64,000 bases of DNA from Fibrobacter sp. (lineage in GTDB: Bacteria; Fibrobacterota; Fibrobacteria; Fibrobacterales; Fibrobacteraceae): contig JAGCGO010000068.1 in the NCBI GenBank assembly GCA_017649565.1, positions 24,618-88,617 on the forward strand, in the 5' to 3' direction. Positions 27,676 through 36,827 of this stretch are shown piece after piece. The notes beneath the pieces were generated by a model. It worked only from the letters and a program-made list of their open reading frames with translations, ran no database searches and had not been told where the DNA came from. Both the position numbers and the translations under genes were made by a program. The stretch's first letter is position 1, and the number at the start of each line of letters is the position of its first letter.

Positions 27676-28266
27676 ATGTCTATCAATTACCTGGATCTCC
27701 CCATTGGACGCAAGTACCCCTACGAGGTGGAATGCGTGGTGGAAATCGGCAAGGATACAAGCCTCAAGTACGAATATGACGAGCGCCTGCACGTGTTCCG
27801 CCTGGACCGCTGCCTGCTCAGTTCCATGAGCTATCCCTGCACATACGGCTTTATTCCGAGCACCAAGGCCGACGACGGCGACGCGCTCGACATGCTTATC
27901 TACAGCCCGGCTTCGATGATGACGGGCACTGTCTGCACCTGCCGTGTCATCGGCGCTCTCGACATGACCGACGGCGGCAAGAAGGACTACAAGGTCCTGG
28001 GCGTCCCCGTATTCAACCCGCGCCCCATCAAGGACATTGGCGACGTGGACCAGATGTTCCTGCGCATCACCAAGAACTTCTTCCAGAACTACAAGGAACT
28101 GGAAGGCAAGGACGTGCAGATCGGCGAATGGCAGGACGCTTCGTTCGCCCGCGAAAAGGTGATTGCCGCCCACCGCGCCTATTTCCAGAACCAGGTGCAG
28201 ATTCCCGACACGTTCTACCAGGAACCGGAGCACGGCGACCATCTCCCGCCCGAAGAACTCATCTAG
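27676..28266 (+). CDS. ppa: Inorganic pyrophosphatase (family I)
   Basis: 196 aa soluble PPase hydrolysing PPi to phosphate. The active-site segment reads DDGDALDML, the family I D-x-D-x2-D pattern with Ala where Pro or Glu is usual; SYPCTYGFIPST and KDIGDVDQM also fit. GGAG at 27664-27667 precedes ATG 27676. A clear terminator follows. Confidence 0.92.
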   Translation: MSINYLDLPIGRKYPYEVECVVEIGKDTSLKYEYDERLHVFRLDRCLLSSMSYPCTYGFIPSTKADDGDALDMLIYSPASMMTGTVCTCRVIGALDMTDGGKKDYKVLGVPVFNPRPIKDIGDVDQMFLRITKNFFQNYKELEGKDVQIGEWQDASFAREKVIAAHRAYFQNQVQIPDTFYQEPEHGDHLPPEELI

Positions 28267-28287
28267 CGCGGCGCAGAACGCAATTTT

Positions 28288-28307
28288 GGGGCGAAAGCCC
28301 CTTTTTT
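28288..28307 (+). terminator. Rho-independent terminator of ppa
   Basis: GGGGC-GAAA-GCCCC directly followed by TTTTTT, 22 bases behind the ppa stop. Confidence 0.85.
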
Positions 28308-28415
28308 GTGCTTAAATCTGTGATTTTTCTTTCATTTGGCGAAAAAAAAGGGGGGTAGCTGTTTGAAAAGACGCAAAAAGATGTATTTTTGTAAGCAACT
28401 AGTTACAATTCTATA

Positions 28416-28429
28416 GTAGGCTAGCCTAC
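28416..28429. promoter_or_regulatory. 14-bp perfect palindrome before the FN3-like lipoprotein
   Basis: GTAGGCTAGCCTAC sits immediately 5' of the ribosome site GGAG (28431-28434) and ATG 28440. Operator or RNA hairpin controlling access to the ribosome site. Confidence 0.35.
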
Positions 28430-28439
28430 AGGAGTTAAG

Positions 28440-30674
28440 ATGATTTTAAAACGCAGTTCTTTTATGATGCTGGGGTCCATGGTCTTTTCTGCGGCCTTGC
28501 TCCTCAGCGCTTGTGGCGACAGTTCGTCGAGCACTAACGAAGATGACGAACTCGGGGTGACCGAGATCAAGGCTAAGTCCTCTAGTAGCAGTAAGAAAAA
28601 GAATTCCAGTTCCAGTTCGGATACGTCGGTGAAGGATGCCGAAGATCCGTCCGACCTCAAGGAATCCAAGTCCCTGAGTGCTCCGAGCAAGGTCTCTGTC
28701 ACGAGGCTTGCCCCGAGTGTGTGGGAACTGAACTTCACCTACACGGGTTCCGATGCGAAGAGCATTGTCGTGCAGCGCTTTGCTCCGGGTAACAAGTCCT
28801 GGGAAGAATTTGACGAAATCGATCCCGAGCTGACGCATTTCCTGCTCGACGGCTCCAAGAACAGCGGATATTACTACCGCCTGGCAGCCAAGAACGACGA
28901 GTCCCGTTCTCCTTATACCGAAGAAGTCTTTGTCTCTGACGAAATTGCCTATGCCGAGGGCATCTCGCTTGCCGCACCTACGGCAAAGCCGAGCGTCTCC
29001 GACGACAACGTCCTTGAGATCGTGCTCACCGGTAATTACCCGAGCAAGAAGATTACGAATTCTACGTACAACAAGAACTCCAAGGGCAAGGCTGTCGGTG
29101 GCGTGTTCTACGAAGTCCGTTTTGTGACGGGTGCCGAGGCTAGCATCGATACGGTCAAGGTCAGTGCAGACAAGTCCTCCATTTCCAAGGAGTTCGAGAG
29201 CGTCGACGACCAGTGTAACGCCTACGCACAGATCCGCGTGGTGTGGACCGACAAGAACGATGTCTCCGATTATGGCGACTGGTCTGACCCGATGGGTACG
29301 AAGTCCGGTACGAACACCAACCTCATTGACAAGAATGGCGTTTGCAGTGGAAAGTCTTCTTCTGATGACGATGGCGGAGAAGGTTCGGGAAGTTCCGACA
29401 AGTCGGAAGTCGCCTTTGCCGTTCCGACCAACCTGATGGTGCAGAAGCAGGATGCTGGCACCTGGATGCTGGAATGGTCCTATATGCCGGTTAAGGCTCG
29501 TCCGGAAGACGGCTTTATTGTCCAGAAGCTTGACTTGGAAAAGAGCAAGTGGGAAACTTATGATACCACCGGTGCTGGTGTCTACCGCGCCATGATTACG
29601 GATCTGAGCGATCCCTACAACTATTTCCGTGTCGCCGCCTATGACGAGAACGGCAAGTCCGAGTTCTCCTCGGATGTGCTGATCGCGCTCACGGTCGAAG
29701 ATGCCGAAGCTATAGTTGTCGCTCCTCCCGCGAACGTCACTATTTCGCGTATCGCACCGAGCGTGTGGGAACTCAGCTGGCAGTACGACATTTCTACCGA
29801 CAATCCAGAGAGAAAGTTCATCATCCAGAGTTCTAAGTTGAAGGACTTCGAATGGACCGATCTCGAAACTGAAGTCGAAGGCAATGTGCGCTACTACCGT
29901 ATTCAGGGCCGCGACAATATCGAAACCTACTACCGCATGGCCGTTATCGACAAGGGTGATACGTCCGCCTTCACGGAAGCTACCCAGCTGACGCCGGAAA
30001 TCCCGTACCGCGAATACATGGCGCTCAACGTCCCTGTCCCGTCGATGAAGTTCATCAAGTACTACACCACTAATTACGAAGTGGACAAGGATACTTCCAC
30101 GAAGAATGATGTTACGTATGTCGACGCTACGGCGACATTTACGATAACGGACAACCTTATCAGCAAGTTTATCGTGGAATCGGAATATACGGATACCGTG
30201 TTCTACGAAGCCCGCTGGTTCACTTCCTTGGAACATTTCAATGATTACAAGTATGATTGCGAAGGCAGGAAGACATCCAATGCTTGCGATAGCTGCTATT
30301 GGGCCGAAGAGTTCCCTTACGCAGAGCCCTCCATCAAGAAGGGATTCTACGAGAACGATATCTATAGCTATGGGGAGGGCGGTGACAAGGATACCACGGT
30401 GTACAGCTACTGCAAGAAAGCCTCCGGCTATAATCCTGCCGATCATAGATTGATTTACGATCCGACAACAGGCGATGTCTTAAGAGATGAGCTCATCGCT
30501 AATGAAGTGGCCATGTCCAAGTGCCTGCAACACTATGCCCGCAACATCTGCGCCTACTATATCCAGATCCGCATCGTCTGGACAGACAAGAACGGGGAGA
30601 CCGACTGGAGTGAATGGACTCAGCCGTTCAGCGTCTCGGACATCGGCGGTGCAGATGACATCTGTGCCAAGTAG
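28440..30674 (+). CDS. Lipoprotein with three fibronectin-III-like modules
   Basis: 744 aa. Lipobox LLSAC (Cys about residue 22), Ser-rich linker (SSSSSKKKNSSSSSD), then alternating modules. Three FN3-like units begin APSKVSVTRLAPSVWELNF, PTNLMVQKQDAGTWMLEW and PPANVTISRIAPSVWELSW. Two other units end in a shared block IRVVWTDKND...YGDWSDP and IRIVWTDKNGETDWSEW. The second carries an extra Cys-rich insertion (about residues 600-640). Likely a surface-exposed binding lipoprotein; no catalytic motif. The N-terminus is not of the KHWKK/FWASC type found at 45.7-60.9 kb. Confidence 0.72.
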   Translation: MILKRSSFMMLGSMVFSAALLLSACGDSSSSTNEDDELGVTEIKAKSSSSSKKKNSSSSSDTSVKDAEDPSDLKESKSLSAPSKVSVTRLAPSVWELNFTYTGSDAKSIVVQRFAPGNKSWEEFDEIDPELTHFLLDGSKNSGYYYRLAAKNDESRSPYTEEVFVSDEIAYAEGISLAAPTAKPSVSDDNVLEIVLTGNYPSKKITNSTYNKNSKGKAVGGVFYEVRFVTGAEASIDTVKVSADKSSISKEFESVDDQCNAYAQIRVVWTDKNDVSDYGDWSDPMGTKSGTNTNLIDKNGVCSGKSSSDDDGGEGSGSSDKSEVAFAVPTNLMVQKQDAGTWMLEWSYMPVKARPEDGFIVQKLDLEKSKWETYDTTGAGVYRAMITDLSDPYNYFRVAAYDENGKSEFSSDVLIALTVEDAEAIVVAPPANVTISRIAPSVWELSWQYDISTDNPERKFIIQSSKLKDFEWTDLETEVEGNVRYYRIQGRDNIETYYRMAVIDKGDTSAFTEATQLTPEIPYREYMALNVPVPSMKFIKYYTTNYEVDKDTSTKNDVTYVDATATFTITDNLISKFIVESEYTDTVFYEARWFTSLEHFNDYKYDCEGRKTSNACDSCYWAEEFPYAEPSIKKGFYENDIYSYGEGGDKDTTVYSYCKKASGYNPADHRLIYDPTTGDVLRDELIANEVAMSKCLQHYARNICAYYIQIRIVWTDKNGETDWSEWTQPFSVSDIGGADDICAK

Positions 30675-30710
30675 TCTGGCATAACTGATTCAGAAACGAA
30701 TTGCAAAAGA

Positions 30711-30734
30711 GCCTCCCTGCGGGGAGGCTTTTTT
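30711..30734 (+). terminator. Rho-independent terminator of the FN3-like lipoprotein gene
   Basis: GCCTCCC-TGCG-GGGAGGC followed by TTTTTT, 36 bases behind the stop. Confidence 0.88.
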
Positions 30735-30747
30735 GTTGTATAAAGAA

Positions 30748-30770
30748 AACTACCGGCTACGCCGGTAGTT
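30748..30770 (-). terminator. 10-bp stem-loop, minus-strand terminator-like
   Basis: AACTACCGGC-TAC-GCCGGTAGTT, a perfect stem. On the minus strand it is followed by TTCTTTA, so it may be a second, distal terminator for the nuo operon. Confidence 0.4.
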
Positions 30771-30867
30771 CCGTAAAAGCCTTCTGGCGGTCATGAGAAA
30801 AAAATCCTTTGACTAATATTGAAATGCGGTCTGCCAACTGCATCACAATAAAATCAAAGGATTTAAA

Positions 30868-30966
30868 ATGAATGATATAACTGTTGGTGGCGATACCGCC
30901 CAAACTCTCGGTATCGAGTTTTATGGGGTGTCAGAAGGGAATGCCCCATCTAGAATGGTTCGATAA
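30868..30966 (+). CDS. Possible 32-aa peptide behind an RBS-masking hairpin
   Basis: ATG 30868 follows AAAGGA with normal spacing and opens a 32-codon frame beginning MNDITVGGDTAQTLGIEF and ending in PSRMVR. The ribosome site is one arm of a perfect 11-bp inverted repeat (30802-30812 / 30854-30864). Not recognised; it could be a regulated small protein or the remnant of a larger gene. A hairpin with a U-run follows at 30978. Confidence 0.35.
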   Translation: MNDITVGGDTAQTLGIEFYGVSEGNAPSRMVR

Positions 30967-30977
30967 TATTCAGGTAC

Positions 30978-31008
30978 AAAAAACGCCGGCGATGCCGGCT
31001 GTTTTTGC
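30978..31008 (-). terminator. Bidirectional terminator at the end of the nuo operon
   Basis: GCCGGC-GAT-GCCGGC with a T-run on the plus side (TGTTTTT) and, on the minus strand, GTTTTTTG. It lies 18 bases behind the nuoN stop and also serves the small plus-strand frame. Confidence 0.7.
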
Positions 31009-31025
31009 TTGTATAAGGAGAAATG

Positions 31026-32468
31026 CTAGAACGTAAACCCGCCGAAGATATTGTTGCTCAAGAAGGGGAGCACGCCGAGCAACACGACTGCGACGGTAAG
31101 CGCTACGATAATCGTCCTCTGGCGCTTGGTGAGGCGCAGCGGAGAGAGATGGTCTTCGGGCTCGTCGATCCAGGCGCTCTTGATGAGCTGCAAGTAGTAG
31201 TAAAGGGCGACGACGTTGTTCAGCACGGCAAAGGTCACGAGCGCGTAGTGCCCGGTGGTCGCTCCGGCGAAGAACAGGTGGAACTTGCCGAAGAAGCCCG
31301 CAAGGGGCGGGATGCCCGCCAGGCTGAACATGGACACGGCGAGCGCGATGGCGAGTGCCGGGTTCTGCTTGCTGAGGCCGCGCAGGGAGTCGAACGTCTC
31401 TTCGCGGTGGTGGCCGATGATGCCGAAAATGAAGAACGCGAGGTAGTTCGAGAGCGCGTAGACGAACAGGTAGTAGATGATGGCCGTGCGGGCCATCTCG
31501 ACGGGCCCGAGGAGCGCAATCATGATATAGCCGGCCTGCGCGATGGAACTGTACGCCATGAAGCGGCGGAGGCGCGTCTGCTTGAGGGCTCCCAGGTTAC
31601 CGACAAAGAGCGTCGTACCGGCGAGCAGCGCGATGAACGGCGCCATCTGCTCCTGCACGGGGGCGAGGGGGCCGAAGACGAGCACGACGAGGAAGGCAAT
31701 GGCTGCCGCCTTGGACGTGACCGAGAGAACTGCCGTCACCGGGGTGGGGGCGCCTTCGTAGACGTCGGGGGCCCAGGTGTAGAACGGGAACAGCGTGAGC
31801 TTGAAGCCGATTCCGCAGAAGAGGAACAGGATGGACAGCCACAGCAGCGGGTGCGTCGCGCTGGCCTCGACAGCCATGCGGATGTCGTTGAAGTAGATGG
31901 AGCCCGAGAAACCGTACAGGTAGCTGAAGCCGAACAGTTCGAACGCTGTTGCGACAGAGCCCATCATGATGTACTTGGTAGCCGCCTCGGAACCCAGCTG
32001 GTCCTTCTTGTTCCAGGCCGTGAGCGCATACATCGGGATGGTGGCGATCTCGAGGCCGAGGAAGAACGTGAGCATGTCGCATGCCGAGACGATGGTGAAG
32101 CCGCCGAATGTGGCAAACGCTATCGCGCCGGTGAATTCCGCAATCTGGTGCATCTGCGGCTTGCCGTCGGCCCCGTGTTCGAAGTAGTCCTTCGAAAGCC
32201 ACATGCCGAGCATGGCCGAAAGCATAAGTATTTCGCGGATGAGCACGCCGAAGTCGTCAATTTTCCAGTTGCAGATGAAGAACTTGCCGACGTTGTTCGT
32301 GAGCGGGATGAAGTTCAGAAGGATAAAGATGGCGATGAAGCCGATGTTCGCGATGCGCCAGGGAATCTGTGAGCGGTAGCTGCAGAAAAGCCTGCTCCCG
32401 ATGACGATGAACGGGAAAAGCAGCAGGAGCGCGTCGGGAATGATGAAACTCGGTAGGATAAAGTTCAT
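31026..32468 (-). CDS. nuoN: Complex I membrane subunit NuoN
   Basis: 480 aa antiporter-like proton-pumping subunit (ND2 homologue). Polytopic, with LGLEIATIPMYALTAW, the conserved Lys-containing FKLTLFPFYTWAPDVYEGAPTP region and AGIPPLAGFFGKF. Last gene of the operon, 3 bp behind nuoM, and followed by a terminator-like hairpin. Confidence 0.95.
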   Translation of the reverse strand: MNFILPSFIIPDALLLLFPFIVIGSRLFCSYRSQIPWRIANIGFIAIFILLNFIPLTNNVGKFFICNWKIDDFGVLIREILMLSAMLGMWLSKDYFEHGADGKPQMHQIAEFTGAIAFATFGGFTIVSACDMLTFFLGLEIATIPMYALTAWNKKDQLGSEAATKYIMMGSVATAFELFGFSYLYGFSGSIYFNDIRMAVEASATHPLLWLSILFLFCGIGFKLTLFPFYTWAPDVYEGAPTPVTAVLSVTSKAAAIAFLVVLVFGPLAPVQEQMAPFIALLAGTTLFVGNLGALKQTRLRRFMAYSSIAQAGYIMIALLGPVEMARTAIIYYLFVYALSNYLAFFIFGIIGHHREETFDSLRGLSKQNPALAIALAVSMFSLAGIPPLAGFFGKFHLFFAGATTGHYALVTFAVLNNVVALYYYLQLIKSAWIDEPEDHLSPLRLTKRQRTIIVALTVAVVLLGVLPFLSNNIFGGFTF

Positions 32469-32471
32469 TGT

Positions 32472-34001
32472 TTAACCTCCAACCACGGTGGCCGTCGTTG
32501 CGGCGATCCTGTTGAAAATCGGGGCGATGCTCGTGTCGAGCATGTCGGCTATCCAGCCTGGGCAAACGCCGATGATCAGCAGGCAGAGGACCAGGAAGAC
32601 GACGACGATCTTTTCGCGGATGTCGGCGTCGGTAAGCGTTTCGTACTTGGCAGGCATGTTGCCGTGCAGCATGCGGTTCGCCGTCTGCAATATGTACACG
32701 GCCGTCGTGGTGATACTCAAAATGGCGAGCACGGTCACGAAGCGCGTGATGGTGGAATCCTGCTGGAACGCGCCGATGAAGATGTTGCTTTCTGCGATGA
32801 ACCCGCTGAATCCCGGAAGGCCGAGGCCCGCAAAGCCCGCAATGACGAATCCCACGCCGAGGAACGGAAGCTTGCGCATGATGCCGCCCATCTGGGTGAT
32901 GTCACGCGTGTGCGTGCGTTCGTAGATCATGCCGATAGTGGCGAAGAAGAGCCCGGTGAGGAAACCGTGCGAGATCATCTGGAGGCTAGCACCGCGCAGG
33001 CCCACGGGTGTGAGGGCCGCAAGGCCCAGGAAGATGAGGCCCAAGTGGCTGATGGAACTGTACGCGGTGATGTACTTGAGGTCCTTGTGGCGGATGGCGA
33101 TGAACGGGCCGAGCACCACGTTGAATATCAGGAGCGCGACGACGTAGGGGAGCCAGAACTTGGCCGCTTCGGGCATGAGGAACATGGCGACGCGGAGGCA
33201 ACCGTAGGCGCCCATCTTCATCATGACGCCGGCCGCGAGCATGGAGACTGCGGTCGGGGCTGCGGAGTGGCCGTCGGGGCTCCAGAAGTGGAACGGGAAC
33301 AGCGAACTGGAAACCGCGAAACCCATGAACATCACGGGGAATGCCCACATCTGGAAGTCCATCGGGAGCGTAATCCTGGAAAGTGCCATGATGCTCCAGC
33401 TGTTGAGTCCGGACTGGAAGTAGATCCCGAAGAGCGTCGCGAGAATCATCGAAGATCCGAAGGCGAGCGTCAAGGTGAGTTTCTTACCGCCGTAGTCCTT
33501 CTTGCCGGAACCGTACCCGGCGATCATCAGGTACATGCAGAGCGCTTCCATTTCGTAGAACACGAAGAACAGGACGAGGTCCATGCTCATGAACACGCCG
33601 TAGACGCTTGTCGCAAGAATCTGAATGAGGGCGAAGAAGATCTTCTGGTTGCCCTTGATGTTCCAGCTGACGAGCATGCCCGTCCAGACGATAGCCGAGG
33701 TGAGGAACAGCAGCAGGATGTTCAGGCCGTCGGCACCGACGGTGTAGTGCGCGTTGATGCTTCTCAGCCAGGGAATGTCGGTGAAGAAGCGCAGCAGGAG
33801 CGGGAAGGCCTTGGGGTCGGCGGGCTCGGCGCCCATGGTGTAGACGCGGTAGGTGAGGTAGCCGATAATCCCCATCACGACCGTGCCCGATATGACGTGC
33901 AGCAGCTTGATTGCCCTGATGCGCGTGCTCGGAATAGGCACGCTTATTGCCACTGCCAGGAGGGGTATTGCCCAAATAACGTTAAAAAGTAGCGTATCCA
34001 T
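32472..34001 (-). CDS. nuoM: Complex I membrane subunit NuoM
   Basis: 509 aa antiporter-like subunit (ND4 homologue). Visible: conserved FFVFYEMEALCMYLMI (Glu on TM5), FPFHFWSPDGHSAAPTAVSM and LGLPGFSGFIAE. Proton translocation in the membrane arm. Spaced 6 bp from nuoL and 3 bp from nuoN. Confidence 0.95.
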   Translation of the reverse strand: MDTLLFNVIWAIPLLAVAISVPIPSTRIRAIKLLHVISGTVVMGIIGYLTYRVYTMGAEPADPKAFPLLLRFFTDIPWLRSINAHYTVGADGLNILLLFLTSAIVWTGMLVSWNIKGNQKIFFALIQILATSVYGVFMSMDLVLFFVFYEMEALCMYLMIAGYGSGKKDYGGKKLTLTLAFGSSMILATLFGIYFQSGLNSWSIMALSRITLPMDFQMWAFPVMFMGFAVSSSLFPFHFWSPDGHSAAPTAVSMLAAGVMMKMGAYGCLRVAMFLMPEAAKFWLPYVVALLIFNVVLGPFIAIRHKDLKYITAYSSISHLGLIFLGLAALTPVGLRGASLQMISHGFLTGLFFATIGMIYERTHTRDITQMGGIMRKLPFLGVGFVIAGFAGLGLPGFSGFIAESNIFIGAFQQDSTITRFVTVLAILSITTTAVYILQTANRMLHGNMPAKYETLTDADIREKIVVVFLVLCLLIIGVCPGWIADMLDTSIAPIFNRIAATTATVVGG

Positions 34002-34007
34002 AAAAAC

Positions 34008-35960
34008 CTACAGCGGAAGTTGTCCAAAAATTCGCCAGAAGATGACACCGACGATCAATGTCCCGAGATAGAAGGGCATGTAGCCGGACTGCGCGAAGCG
34101 CACCAGGTCGCCCATCTTGTGGAGTGCCTTGACCACGAAGGCGAGGAGCCCTTCGATGATGTAGTCCTGGATGAATCTTGCCGTGCGGGCGATGCCGCCG
34201 AAAACGAACTGCCGGACTACGGCATAGTACATCTCGTCGAAGTAGAACTTGTGATAGACCGTCTTGTAGAGACGGTTGCGGTTGGTCTCGTCGAGAGCGC
34301 GGCTGACCTTAGCTTTGGGGCTGCAGTAGCATACCCAGGCGATGAACAGGGCCACGAGGGCCACTGCCACGGCGATGTAGGGTAGCCACGGGAGTTCCTC
34401 GAGCTTGACCAGCTGCGGGACATGCAGGGAGCCCGGCTTGAAGTAGTGTTCGAAGAAGCCCTTGGCGATGTAACCGCCCAGGAAGCTCGGGATGGCGAGC
34501 ACGACGATGGGGAGCGTCATGGCGAAGTCTTCCTTGATGCGGTGGCCGCGCACGAGATCGCTGCGGGGATCCCCGTGGAAGGCGAGGAAGAACATGCGGA
34601 ACATGTAGAACGTGGTCAGGCCGCTCGTGAGGAGCGCGAGCGCGAATACGACGTAGTGGTGTCCCTGGAATGCCGCGAGGATGATCTCGTCCTTCGAGAA
34701 GAAGCCGGAGAACGGCGGGATTCCCGAAATCGCGAGCACGCAGATGAAGCAGCACCAGTAGGTGAACGGCATCTTGCTCCAGAGCCCGCCCATCTTGTCG
34801 AGGTCGTTGGTGTGGACCACGTGGATGACAGAACCCGCGATGAGGAACAGGCTGCACTTGAAGAAGGCGTGCGTGAAGATGTGGAACGTGGAGGCCGTCC
34901 AGCCGGTGGCGACAATGACGTCACCCATGCTGCAGACACCGAGCGCGAACATCATGTAGCCCAGCTGCGAGAGCGTGGAGTAGGCGAGGATGCGCTTGAT
35001 GTCCTTCTGCGTGCAGGCGATGACCGCCGCGAAGACCATGGTGAACGCGCCCACGACCATGATGATGTCGAGAGTGCCCTTGCAGACTGCGAAGAACGGG
35101 AACAGGCGGGCGACGAGGTAGACGCCGGCCACGACCATGGTCGCGCTGTGGATGATAGAGGAGACCGGTGTAGGACCTTCCATCGCGTTCGGAAGCCAGA
35201 TGTGCATCGGGAACATGGCAGACTTGCCCCAGCCGCCGATGAAGATGAGCACGGCGCCGAGGATAAGCGCGTCAGCCTGCGAGATGGTCGTGATGCCCAG
35301 GTTGATAGTCGTGTGGTAGAAATCGTGCAGGGTCAGGTCGTTGATGACGGAGAAGTCGAACGAGCCGACGATGTAGCTCACGAGCACGATGCCGCACAGG
35401 AAGAAGCTGTCGGCGAAGCGGGTGAGGATGAAGGCCTGCTTGGATGCGCTGACTGCCGAGGGCTTGTGGTACCAGAAGCCGATGAGCAGGTAGCTGGACA
35501 CACCCACGAGTTCCCAGAAGATGAACATCTGGAACAGGTTCGTGGCGGCCACGAGGCCGAGCATGGAGAAACTGAACAGCGAAAGGAGGCTGAAGAAGCG
35601 CCCCGCCGAACGGTCCTTGCGCATGTAGCCGATGCTGTAGATGTTCACCATGAAGCTGATGAAGGTGACGACGACCATCATCATCATGGAAAGCGGGTCG
35701 GTAAGGAGGCCGATATTCGCGTTGAAACCGGCGAAGGGCAGGAAGGTGAATTCGTAGGGAATCACCTTCCCTGGCGCCATCCCTGACGTGAAGTAGTCGA
35801 CGGCAACGAGGATGGCGCAGACCGCCGCGATTCCGTTCCCGATGACCGCGATCGCGGCGGCGCCCTTCGCCGAGCGGTTCCCGACGAACAGGCCGTTGAT
35901 CACGAAGACGAGCAGCGGCAGGAGGAAAATGAAGTAGCTGAGGGTAATTCCGTTAATCAT
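34008..35960 (-). CDS. nuoL: Complex I membrane subunit NuoL
   Basis: 650 aa distal antiporter-like subunit (ND5 homologue). FWELVGVSSYLLIGFWY, GWGKSAMFPMHIWLPNAMEGPTPVS and SGIPPFSGFFSKDE are typical. The length allows the lateral helix at the C-terminus. It overlaps nuoK by 8 bp. Confidence 0.96.
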   Translation of the reverse strand: MINGITLSYFIFLLPLLVFVINGLFVGNRSAKGAAAIAVIGNGIAAVCAILVAVDYFTSGMAPGKVIPYEFTFLPFAGFNANIGLLTDPLSMMMMVVVTFISFMVNIYSIGYMRKDRSAGRFFSLLSLFSFSMLGLVAATNLFQMFIFWELVGVSSYLLIGFWYHKPSAVSASKQAFILTRFADSFFLCGIVLVSYIVGSFDFSVINDLTLHDFYHTTINLGITTISQADALILGAVLIFIGGWGKSAMFPMHIWLPNAMEGPTPVSSIIHSATMVVAGVYLVARLFPFFAVCKGTLDIIMVVGAFTMVFAAVIACTQKDIKRILAYSTLSQLGYMMFALGVCSMGDVIVATGWTASTFHIFTHAFFKCSLFLIAGSVIHVVHTNDLDKMGGLWSKMPFTYWCCFICVLAISGIPPFSGFFSKDEIILAAFQGHHYVVFALALLTSGLTTFYMFRMFFLAFHGDPRSDLVRGHRIKEDFAMTLPIVVLAIPSFLGGYIAKGFFEHYFKPGSLHVPQLVKLEELPWLPYIAVAVALVALFIAWVCYCSPKAKVSRALDETNRNRLYKTVYHKFYFDEMYYAVVRQFVFGGIARTARFIQDYIIEGLLAFVVKALHKMGDLVRFAQSGYMPFYLGTLIVGVIFWRIFGQLPL

Positions 35961-36258
35961 GCAATTCCCTCAACTGGTCGGCGTCAAGGCTGTGGTGGCG
36001 ACGGTACATGTTGACGATAATGGCAAGGGCGATTGCCATTTCGCATGCCGTGACCGCGATGACGAAAATGCTGAAGAGTGCGCCCGCAGTGGAATCCTTC
36101 GCGCTGAAGTAGGCGAAGGAGATAAAGTTGATGTTCGCCGCGTTCAGCATGAGCTCGATGGAAATGAGCATGCCGATAAGGTGGCGCCTGCGCATGAGAC
36201 CCCATACTCCGATACCGAAGAGGAGGAACGCGAGGATTAGGCAGTTCATCAAAGTCAT
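35953..36258 (-). CDS. nuoK: Complex I membrane subunit NuoK
   Basis: 101 aa, three hydrophobic segments, with GMLISIELMLNAANINFISF (conserved Glu of TM2) and ACEMAIALAIIVNMYR (Glu of TM3). ND4L homologue. Overlaps nuoJ by 4 bp and nuoL by 8 bp. Confidence 0.95.
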   Translation of the reverse strand: MTLMNCLILAFLLFGIGVWGLMRRRHLIGMLISIELMLNAANINFISFAYFSAKDSTAGALFSIFVIAVTACEMAIALAIIVNMYRRHHSLDADQLRELHD

Positions 36259-36827
36259 TCTTTTTCCTCCTTGCTCCTGCGCGCGACGGTGATGGCGCAG
36301 ATGAGCGTCATAAGGAGCAGGATACTCACGATTTCGAAGGGGATGACGAATCCGTCCGCACCGTAGCCGAGGAGTCGCAGGGCGAACTGTTCCAGCGATG
36401 CGTAGTTGTCGGGTGCAGCGACCGTACCGCTAGAAAGCTCAGGCAGGGGCAGGATGCACTTGATCATGACGAACACGAACGCAATCGAGATGACGAACGC
36501 CGTGAAGATGCGTGGCACCTTTGTCGTGAAGGCGTCCTCGCCGAGGTGGCTTGTTAGCAGGATGGTAAAGACGACGAAGATGACGACGCCTCCGACGTAG
36601 ACCATCACCTGGGCGAGCGCGATGAACTCGGCATGGAGCAGCAGGTAGAGTATGGCCGTAGTCACGAAAGAGAAAATCAGGAACACCGCGCTCTGCAGGA
36701 TGTTCTTCACGGCGACGGTCATCACTGCCGTTACCAGGATGATGAACGCCACGACGTAAAAGGCGATGTCCGTGCCGCCGAGCGGGAAGGACAGCGGGAA
36801 ATCGGGAATGGTCAGGTTCGGGAACAT
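36255..36827 (-). CDS. nuoJ: Complex I membrane subunit NuoJ
   Basis: 190 aa from ATG 36827, which overlaps the nuoI stop by 1 bp. ND6 homologue with QSAVFLIFSFVTTAILYLLL and EFIALAQVMVYVGGVVIFVVF, the conserved TM3 region. A longer open frame upstream (to 37058) is only read-through of nuoI in another frame. Confidence 0.93.
   Translation of the reverse strand: MFPNLTIPDFPLSFPLGGTDIAFYVVAFIILVTAVMTVAVKNILQSAVFLIFSFVTTAILYLLLHAEFIALAQVMVYVGGVVIFVVFTILLTSHLGEDAFTTKVPRIFTAFVISIAFVFVMIKCILPLPELSSGTVAAPDNYASLEQFALRLLGYGADGFVIPFEIVSILLLMTLICAITVARRSKEEKE

Larger units (their letters stand above)
30675..31025. other. 351-bp intergenic region between two convergent units
   Basis: Holds the terminator at 30711-30734, the stem-loop at 30748-30770, an 11-bp inverted repeat (30802-30812 with 30854-30864), a 32-codon frame (30868-30966) and the bidirectional hairpin at 30978-31008. 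No larger gene. Confidence 0.6.
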
